Positions 6,070 through 10,401 of a stretch of DNA of 10,401 bases are shown piece by piece; the first letter of the stretch is position 1; each line of letters starts with the position of its first letter. This stretch comes from Gemmatimonadales bacterium (lineage in GTDB: Bacteria; Gemmatimonadota; Gemmatimonadetes; Gemmatimonadales; GWC2-71-9), in assembly GCA_030601605.1 (NCBI GenBank), contig JAUVTI010000054.1, positions 1 to 10,401 on the forward strand, given 5' to 3'. The position numbers were made by a program, and so were the translations under genes. The notes under the pieces are model-generated. The model was given only the letters and a program-made list of their open reading frames with translations, ran no database searches and was not told the origin of the DNA.

Positions 6070-8697
6070 ATGACGGACGTCTATCCGTTCGGCGGCGGGA
6101 AGGCCGCCGGGCACGCAGGAATGAAGGACCTGCTCGGCGGCAAGGGCGCCAACCTCGCCGAGATGACCAACCTCGGCATCCGCGTCCCTCCCGGCTTTAC
6201 GATCCCCACCAACGTGTGCATCGAGTACCTCGCTCGAAGCGAGCTCCCCTCCGGCCTGAAGGCCGAGGTGGAGGCAGCGATGCAGAGCGTGGAGAAGCTG
6301 ATGGAGCGTCGCTTCGGCGACGCCGAGCGGCCGTTGCTGGTCTCGGTGCGCTCGGGCGGGAAGTTCTCGATGCCTGGCATGATGGAGACGATCCTCAACC
6401 TCGGGCTCAACGACGAGAGCGCCCGGGCACTCGCCGAAGAGGCGGACAATCCGCGCTTTGTGTATGACTCCTACCGCCGGTTGGTCCAGATGTATGGCGA
6501 CGTGGTATACGGCGTGGCGGGAGCGACGGGCGATCCGTTCGAGCAGGCACTGGAGGCGCTCAAGCGCGAGCGCGGCGTCGAGCGCGACACCGAGCTCACG
6601 ACCGACGACCTCAAATCGCTGGTCGCCACCTTCAAGCAGATAGTCGAGCGCGAAGCGGGGCATCCCTTCCCCGATGACCCCTGGGAGCAGCTGTGGGGCG
6701 CAATCGAGGCCGTGTTCCGCAGCTGGAACGGCCGCCGCGCCGTCGACTACCGCCGCGTGCATCGCATCCCTGACGACATGGGGACAGCGGTGAACGTACA
6801 GGCGATGGTGTTCGGCAACGTGGGCGAGGACTCCGGCACCGGAGTCGCCTTCACGCGCAACCCGTCCACGGGCGAGAAGGAGACCTTCGGCGAGTTCCTA
6901 ACGAACGCTCAGGGAGAGGACGTGGTGGCCGGAATCCGCGATCCCGAGCCGATCGCGAAGATGGCCGAGTGGCGGCCCGAGCTGCACGCCGAGGGCGAAC
7001 GGAGAGGCGCCACCCTGGAGCAGCACGACCGGGACATGCAGGACGTCGAGTTCACGGTGGAGCGCGGGGCGCTGTACCTGCTCCAGACCCGCACCGGGAA
7101 GCGGACGGCCAGGGCCGCCGTGAAGATGGCGGTGGACATGGCGGACGAGGGCCTGATCGACGAGCGCACGGCAGTCATGCGAGTGGATCCGCACCAGCTG
7201 GACCGGCTGCTCCACCCGACGGTGGATCCCGATGCCGAGGTTACGGTGCTCACAACCGGGCTGCCGGCGTCACCGGGAGCGGCCGTGGGACAGGCGGTGT
7301 TCGACGCGGACCGGGCGGCCGAGCGGGCCGGCGCCGGGGAGCAGATCGTGCTGGTGCGGCGGGAGACCAGCCCCGACGACTTTCACGGCATGGCGGTGGC
7401 CCAGGGGATTCTCACCGCCCGGGGCGGGATGACCAGCCACGCCGCGGTGGTGGCGCGGGGAATGGGCAAGTGCTGCGTGGCGGGCGCCAGGGCGCTCCAG
7501 GTAGACGAGGTAGCCCGCGCCTTCCAGGTGAACGGCTCGACCGTGCGTGAGGGTGACTGGCTCACACTCGACGGGAGCACCGGGCGGGTGATCCTGGGAA
7601 GGACGCCTTTGGTCCAGCCCACACCCGGCGAGGACTTCGTGCGGCTCATGGGGTGGGCCGATGACTTCCGCCGACTGAGGGTGCGCACCAATGCCGACAC
7701 GCCTCACGACGCCCAGCGCGCGCGGGAGTTCGGGGCGGAGGGGATCGGGCTGTGCCGCACCGAGCACATGTTCTTCGAGAGTGACCGCATCCTAGCGATG
7801 CGCGAGATGATCCTCGCGGAATCGCTGGACGAGCGGCGCGCGGCGCTGGCCAAGCTGCTTCCGATGCAGCGCGGGGACTTCGAGGGGATTTTCCGGGCGA
7901 TGGACGGCTACCCGGTTACGATTCGCACGCTGGACCCGCCCCTGCACGAGTTCCTACCGCACGAGGATGCGGAGATCGCCGACCTCGCCCGTTCGGCGGG
8001 CCTGTTGGTGGAGCAGCTGGGCCGCGCGGTGGATTCCCTCTCGGAGGCCAACCCGATGCTCGGGCACCGTGGCTGCCGCCTCGGCATCGCCTACCCCGAG
8101 ATCACCGAGATGCAGGCCCGCGCGATCCTGGAGGCCGCCTGCGACGTGGCGGCCGAGGGCGTGGAAGTGCACCCCGAGATCATGATCCCGCTCGTGGGGA
8201 ACGTGGCGGAGCTCAGGCATCAGACCCAGTTGGTTCGGGCCGTGGCCGAGCGGGTGTTCGAGGAACGGGGCCGCCGGGTGGAGTACCTGGTGGGCACGAT
8301 GATCGAGATCCCGCGGGCCTGCTTGACTGCCGGCGAGATCGCAGAGGTGGCCGAGTTCTTCTCCTTCGGCACCAATGACCTCACGCAGACGACCCTTGGG
8401 ATCTCACGCGACGATGCGGGACGCTTTCTGCCGCTGTACATCGAAATGGGGATCCTCAGCGACGACCCGTTCCAGACGCTGGACCAGGTCGGGGTCGGCC
8501 AGCTCGTCCAGGCGGCGGTGGATGGTGGCAGGGCGACCAAGCCAGGACTCAAGATCGGGATCTGCGGGGAGCATGGCGGCGACCCCCGCTCCGTAGCCTT
8601 CTGTCATCGCGTGGGTCTCAACTACGTCTCCTGCTCGCCGTTCCGGGTCCCCATCGCGCGGCTGGCTGCCGCTCAGGCAGCCCTCGCGGAGGCCTAG
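6070..8697 (+). CDS. ppdK: Pyruvate, phosphate dikinase
   Basis: Cytoplasmic enzyme interconverting pyruvate + ATP + Pi and phosphoenolpyruvate + AMP + PPi, serving gluconeogenesis or PPi-linked glycolysis. At 875 residues it is essentially the size of the Clostridium symbiosum enzyme. Domains in order: N-terminal ATP-grasp nucleotide-binding region (LLGGKGANLAEM 18-29; SVRSGGKFSMPGM about 94-106; TRNPSTGEKETFGEFL; DMQDVEFTVERG), the central swivelling domain with the phosphorylated histidine His457 in GGMTSHAAVVARGMGK, and the C-terminal PEP/pyruvate barrel with FGTNDLTQTTLG and catalytic Cys832 in GICGEHGGDP. The expected phosphorylatable Thr455 two residues before His457 is present, so control by a PPDK regulatory protein is possible, but no such gene is visible here. 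GGAGAG (6059-6064) lies 5 bases before the ATG. Motifs of both active sites are intact. Confidence 0.98.
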   Translation: MTDVYPFGGGKAAGHAGMKDLLGGKGANLAEMTNLGIRVPPGFTIPTNVCIEYLARSELPSGLKAEVEAAMQSVEKLMERRFGDAERPLLVSVRSGGKFSMPGMMETILNLGLNDESARALAEEADNPRFVYDSYRRLVQMYGDVVYGVAGATGDPFEQALEALKRERGVERDTELTTDDLKSLVATFKQIVEREAGHPFPDDPWEQLWGAIEAVFRSWNGRRAVDYRRVHRIPDDMGTAVNVQAMVFGNVGEDSGTGVAFTRNPSTGEKETFGEFLTNAQGEDVVAGIRDPEPIAKMAEWRPELHAEGERRGATLEQHDRDMQDVEFTVERGALYLLQTRTGKRTARAAVKMAVDMADEGLIDERTAVMRVDPHQLDRLLHPTVDPDAEVTVLTTGLPASPGAAVGQAVFDADRAAERAGAGEQIVLVRRETSPDDFHGMAVAQGILTARGGMTSHAAVVARGMGKCCVAGARALQVDEVARAFQVNGSTVREGDWLTLDGSTGRVILGRTPLVQPTPGEDFVRLMGWADDFRRLRVRTNADTPHDAQRAREFGAEGIGLCRTEHMFFESDRILAMREMILAESLDERRAALAKLLPMQRGDFEGIFRAMDGYPVTIRTLDPPLHEFLPHEDAEIADLARSAGLLVEQLGRAVDSLSEANPMLGHRGCRLGIAYPEITEMQARAILEAACDVAAEGVEVHPEIMIPLVGNVAELRHQTQLVRAVAERVFEERGRRVEYLVGTMIEIPRACLTAGEIAEVAEFFSFGTNDLTQTTLGISRDDAGRFLPLYIEMGILSDDPFQTLDQVGVGQLVQAAVDGGRATKPGLKIGICGEHGGDPRSVAFCHRVGLNYVSCSPFRVPIARLAAAQAALAEA

Positions 8698-8931
8698 CGC
8701 CCGGCAGCCGGGGCCGCCGGATTGTGCTCCGATGAGGCTCGCGATTTGAGCACGCCGGACCCCTCCCCACGCGGGTTTCCACATTCTGCGGCACACCTCC
8801 AGCCCGTTCACGCAAACGTCACAAGTCACTTTATGAGACGATCGCAACCCATTGTCATATAACTGATTACTGCACGACGCCTGACCCAACACACAGGGTT
8901 CAAGCCGTATCTTTGCAGGTTTCCACATGGA
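8698..8931. other. Non-coding stretch between the convergent ppdK and ssrA genes
   Basis: No convincing gene is seen in these 234 bases. An imperfect hairpin is possible just after ppdK: CCGG (8717-8720) and GTGCTC (8724-8729) pair with GAGCAC (8748-8753) and CCGG (8755-8758) around an 18-base loop. It has no T-run, so a terminator role is doubtful. Positions 8821-8930 are about 47 percent GC by my count, clearly lower than the flanking genes. An 11-base direct repeat GGTTTCCACAT occurs at 8774-8784 and 8918-8928. No integrase gene or copy of the ssrA 3' end is seen, so nothing proves an integrated element. Confidence 0.5.
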
Positions 8932-8965
8932 TAGAAAAGGCCCCACAGAGACGCTCTGTGGAGCC
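8932..8965 (-). terminator. Intrinsic terminator of ssrA
   Basis: Read on the minus strand, GGCTCCACAGAG (8965-8954) pairs over 12 base pairs, with one U-G wobble, to CTCTGTGGGGCC (8950-8939) around a CGT loop, and TTTTCTA follows immediately. It begins 12 bases after the mature tmRNA 3' end. The plus-strand reading lacks a T-run, so the signal is one-directional. Confidence 0.88.
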
Positions 8966-8977
8966 AATCCGGCAGTA

Positions 8978-9336
8978 TGGAGGCGCGGGGAATCGAACCC
9001 CGGTCCGAGCCTCGATCCAAAACCGCTTCTACGTGCGTAGGCCGCACTGGAGGTCGCCGCCGACTGGCGCTCGGCCAGCCAAATCGGCGGACAAGCATCC
9101 CTTCAAATCTCGCGCGTCGCGGAGACGCCGCACGCCGCGCCAGCCCGATTTTACGATACCCGCGCGCCGCCTCAGGCGAGCTGCAACGCGGGCAGGTGCG
9201 TTAAGCGCAGTGCTTACGCAGCCAGAGCCAAGTCAGTGTTGGCAATTGTGTGTTTTCCCAGTGTTTTTAGCCAGGGCACCGGGGTCCTGGACACGCAGCA
9301 GAATCTTCACTAGACCCGTCGAAGCCAGTCGCCCCC
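8978..9336 (-). ncRNA. ssrA: Transfer-messenger RNA (tmRNA)
   Basis: One-piece tmRNA of 359 nucleotides that, with SmpB, rescues stalled ribosomes and tags the unfinished protein for proteolysis. The 5' end GGGGGCGACTGGCTTCGACGGG segment (start at 9336) carries the conserved D-loop-like TTCGACGGG, and the 3' end carries the T-arm CCGGGGTTCGATTCCCCG and CGCCTCC. The acceptor stem GGGGGCG/CGCCUCC pairs over seven base pairs with a G3-U70 wobble, the alanine identity element. The discriminator A is at 8978; CCA is not encoded (TAC follows) and must be added. Pseudoknot PK1 (9257-9290) is visible: CCAGG with CCTGG, and CCCGGTG with CACTGGG. It lies 13 bases before the resume codon. The gene is convergent with ppdK and has its own terminator. 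Confidence 0.96.
9214..9243 (-). other. tmRNA tag reading frame: ANTDLALAA
   Basis: Within ssrA, the resume codon GCC (9243-9241) opens a short frame, GCC AAC ACT GAC TTG GCT, then CTG GCT GCG TAA, giving A-N-T-D-L-A-L-A-A and stop. The ending ALAA is the usual bacterial degradation signal recognised by ClpXP-type proteases, and AN at the start is also common. The frame begins 13 bases after PK1, the expected place. At nine residues it lies toward the short end of known tags. The assignment rests on position and the ALAA-stop ending. Confidence 0.92.
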
Positions 9337-9342
9337 TTTCGC

Positions 9343-9348
9343 AGTATA
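9343..9348 (-). promoter_or_regulatory. -10 element of the ssrA promoter
   Basis: On the minus strand TATACT (9348-9343, 5 of 6 to TATAAT) ends 6 bases before the tmRNA 5' end at 9336. No clear -35 box lies at the right distance; the best candidates around TCGGTA are poor. An alternative element, TATCTTTA at 9358-9351, lies just upstream and resembles the TAnnTTTG type; because RNase P trims the tmRNA 5' end, transcription could begin further upstream. Confidence 0.5.
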
Positions 9349-9398
9349 TCTAAAGATAGCCGTGATACCGACTTATGGGCAAGCCGCGGACCGCCAGC

Positions 9399-10401
9399 TC
9401 AGCCTGAGGCCTGGCTGCCCGTCCCTTTGGCGGTCTCGACGCGATTGCGGCCCCTGGACTTCGCCTGGTAGAGGGCCGAATCGGCCGTCGGGAACAGATT
9501 GGCCACCCGGGTCACCGTATCGGGGATGGCGCTCACTCCCACCGAACAGGTCATCTTGACGTCCGATCCAGCCCAGTGCATCACCGCTGCCTCCACGGAC
9601 TTCCTGATCCGCTCGGCCACGTCGACGGCGTGCGCCAACGGCGTGTGGGGCAGCCAGATGGCGAACTCCTCGCCGCCCATGCGGGCCGCCACGTCGCCCT
9701 CCCGCAGCGCCTGGCGGAAGATGCGGGCGATGTGCTTGAGGGCGGCGTCTCCCGCCGCGTGCCCCAGATCGTCGTTCACTTTCTTGAACAGGTCGATGTC
9801 CACGCAGAGCAGCGCGCCCGGCTGATCGTCCCCCCAACCCGCCAGAGCCCGGTCCAGCGCCCGGCGGTTGGGCAACCTGGTCAGCTCGTCCGTCATGGCC
9901 CGGTTCTCGGCCACCCTCACGTGGACTGCGTTCGAGAGCCGGGGCCCCGCGTCCACCGCGTAGCCCATGACCCGCTCCCTGACCGCCGGGTCAAGCGTAT
10001 CGGCCGGGCCGAACACCACGAGGGCGCCCACTCCCTCGGGTCCATCCCGGAGGGGGAACGCCAGGCCGACCTCAGTGCGGCGACGCCGGTCGTCCCGGGC
10101 GCTGCCGAACAGCTCGGCGGGGGAACCGCCCGCAACGGGAATGTCGCCCGCGCAGGCGCGGCCGGCTGCCGACTCTGTCATCACCGGCAGCCCCAACAGC
10201 CTGCGGTCCGCCGTGTGGGAGACCGCCACCACCGCGCACAACGGCACCGAGGGATCGCGCACGACGACCGCCGTCGGCCTGCCGGTAACCGCCCGCACCG
10301 ACTCACACAGCGCGAAGCCAATTGCCTCGACCGCCTCCGACCCGGCCGCGATCCAGTCCGGCGCCGCGGTTGGCTCCGCCAGGGCTCCGACCTCGCGGCG
10401 G
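9399..10401 (-). CDS. Diguanylate cyclase with GGDEF domain and GAF-like N-terminal region, 5' end outside the window
   Basis: Makes cyclic di-GMP from two GTP. The frame stays open to the right edge, so the GTG at 10298 is probably internal and the true start lies outside; 333 residues are visible. The N-terminal half (to about nucleotide 9910) has the alternating strand-helix look of a GAF-type sensor (ALCESVRAV, PTAVVV, GLAFPLRDG, GALVVFGPA), but no ligand residues can be named. The GGDEF domain is complete: TDELTRLPNRRALD, CVDIDLFKKVNDDLGH, active site GGEEF (9663-9677) and the ending ADSALYQAKSRGRN. The inhibitory I-site RxxD (REGD, 9693-9704) lies exactly five residues before GGEEF, so feedback inhibition by c-di-GMP is expected. 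No transmembrane segment is seen in the visible part. The stop is 62 bases from the ssrA 5' end, same strand; no clear terminator separates them. Confidence 0.94.
   Translation of the reverse strand, partial: RREVGALAEPTAAPDWIAAGSEAVEAIGFALCESVRAVTGRPTAVVVRDPSVPLCAVVAVSHTADRRLLGLPVMTESAAGRACAGDIPVAGGSPAELFGSARDDRRRRTEVGLAFPLRDGPEGVGALVVFGPADTLDPAVRERVMGYAVDAGPRLSNAVHVRVAENRAMTDELTRLPNRRALDRALAGWGDDQPGALLCVDIDLFKKVNDDLGHAAGDAALKHIARIFRQALREGDVAARMGGEEFAIWLPHTPLAHAVDVAERIRKSVEAAVMHWAGSDVKMTCSVGVSAIPDTVTRVANLFPTADSALYQAKSRGRNRVETAKGTGSQASG

Noticed and set aside
8939..8965. Reading the ssrA terminator hairpin as a bidirectional terminator also serving ppdK
   Set aside because: No T-run follows the hairpin on the plus strand, and it is over 240 bases beyond the ppdK stop.
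8404..8967. Minus-strand frame of 187 codons covering the ppdK end and the gap
   Set aside because: Over half of it is antisense to the conserved ppdK C-terminus, it crosses the ssrA terminator, and its protein resembles no known family. The repeated MWKPA in it is only the DNA direct repeat.
8913..9353. Plus-strand open frames across the tmRNA (with GGAGNRTPV and MEARGIEPRS-like starts)
   Set aside because: These peptides are the familiar false translation of the antisense of a tRNA-like 3' end; the region is ssrA on the other strand.
9399..9420. Short hairpin at the end of the cyclase gene (CAGCC ... GGCTG) as a terminator
   Set aside because: Only five base pairs, overlaps the stop codon and has no T-run.
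1..10401. CRISPR array, insertion sequence, toxin-antitoxin or defence genes
   Set aside because: No spaced direct repeats, transposase motifs or defence-type domains were found on either strand; the large genes are all housekeeping or signalling.

Overview
This is ordinary chromosomal DNA of a high-GC bacterium. It carries core purine, phospholipid and central-carbon genes, the gene for transfer-messenger RNA (tmRNA) and a diguanylate cyclase. The protein types fit Gemmatimonadota or a relative: a human-like PurB, a long Ade1-type PurC, a short Psd, a one-zinc-ribbon protein and a full-length pyruvate phosphate dikinase. That placement is inference from gene types and composition; no phylogeny was run.

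Layout. Positions 1-6002 (+) hold a tightly packed cluster: purB (5' end cut by the window edge), purC, psd, pssA, a small lipoprotein gene, a zinc-ribbon gene and purF. The purB/purC, purC/psd and psd/pssA junctions are ATGA or GTGA overlaps of 4 bases, so these four genes are probably co-transcribed and translationally coupled. A 59-base gap before the lipoprotein gene contains a 7-base-pair inverted repeat and may hold an internal promoter. purF follows after a 93-base gap with a GC-rich hairpin and no visible Shine-Dalgarno site. ppdK (6070-8697, +) has its own leader and a possible promoter. Positions 8698-8931 hold no convincing gene and include a locally AT-richer stretch. On the minus strand, tmRNA (ssrA, 8978-9336) has a strong intrinsic terminator (8932-8965) and a -10-like promoter element. 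It encodes the tag ANTDLALAA, read here from the sequence. A GGDEF diguanylate cyclase (9399-10401, -) runs off the right edge.

How the genes relate. PurF catalyses the first committed step of purine synthesis, PurC makes SAICAR, and PurB acts on SAICAR and again on adenylosuccinate to give AMP. Between them, PssA makes phosphatidylserine and Psd decarboxylates it to phosphatidylethanolamine. Pyruvate phosphate dikinase interconverts pyruvate and PEP using ATP/Pi and AMP/PPi. tmRNA rescues stalled ribosomes. The cyclase makes c-di-GMP and retains a product-inhibition site.

I found no defence system, mobile element, CRISPR array or evidently new multi-gene system. The least explained parts are the lipoprotein/zinc-ribbon pair, the short repeats in the leaders, and the non-coding stretch beside ssrA.
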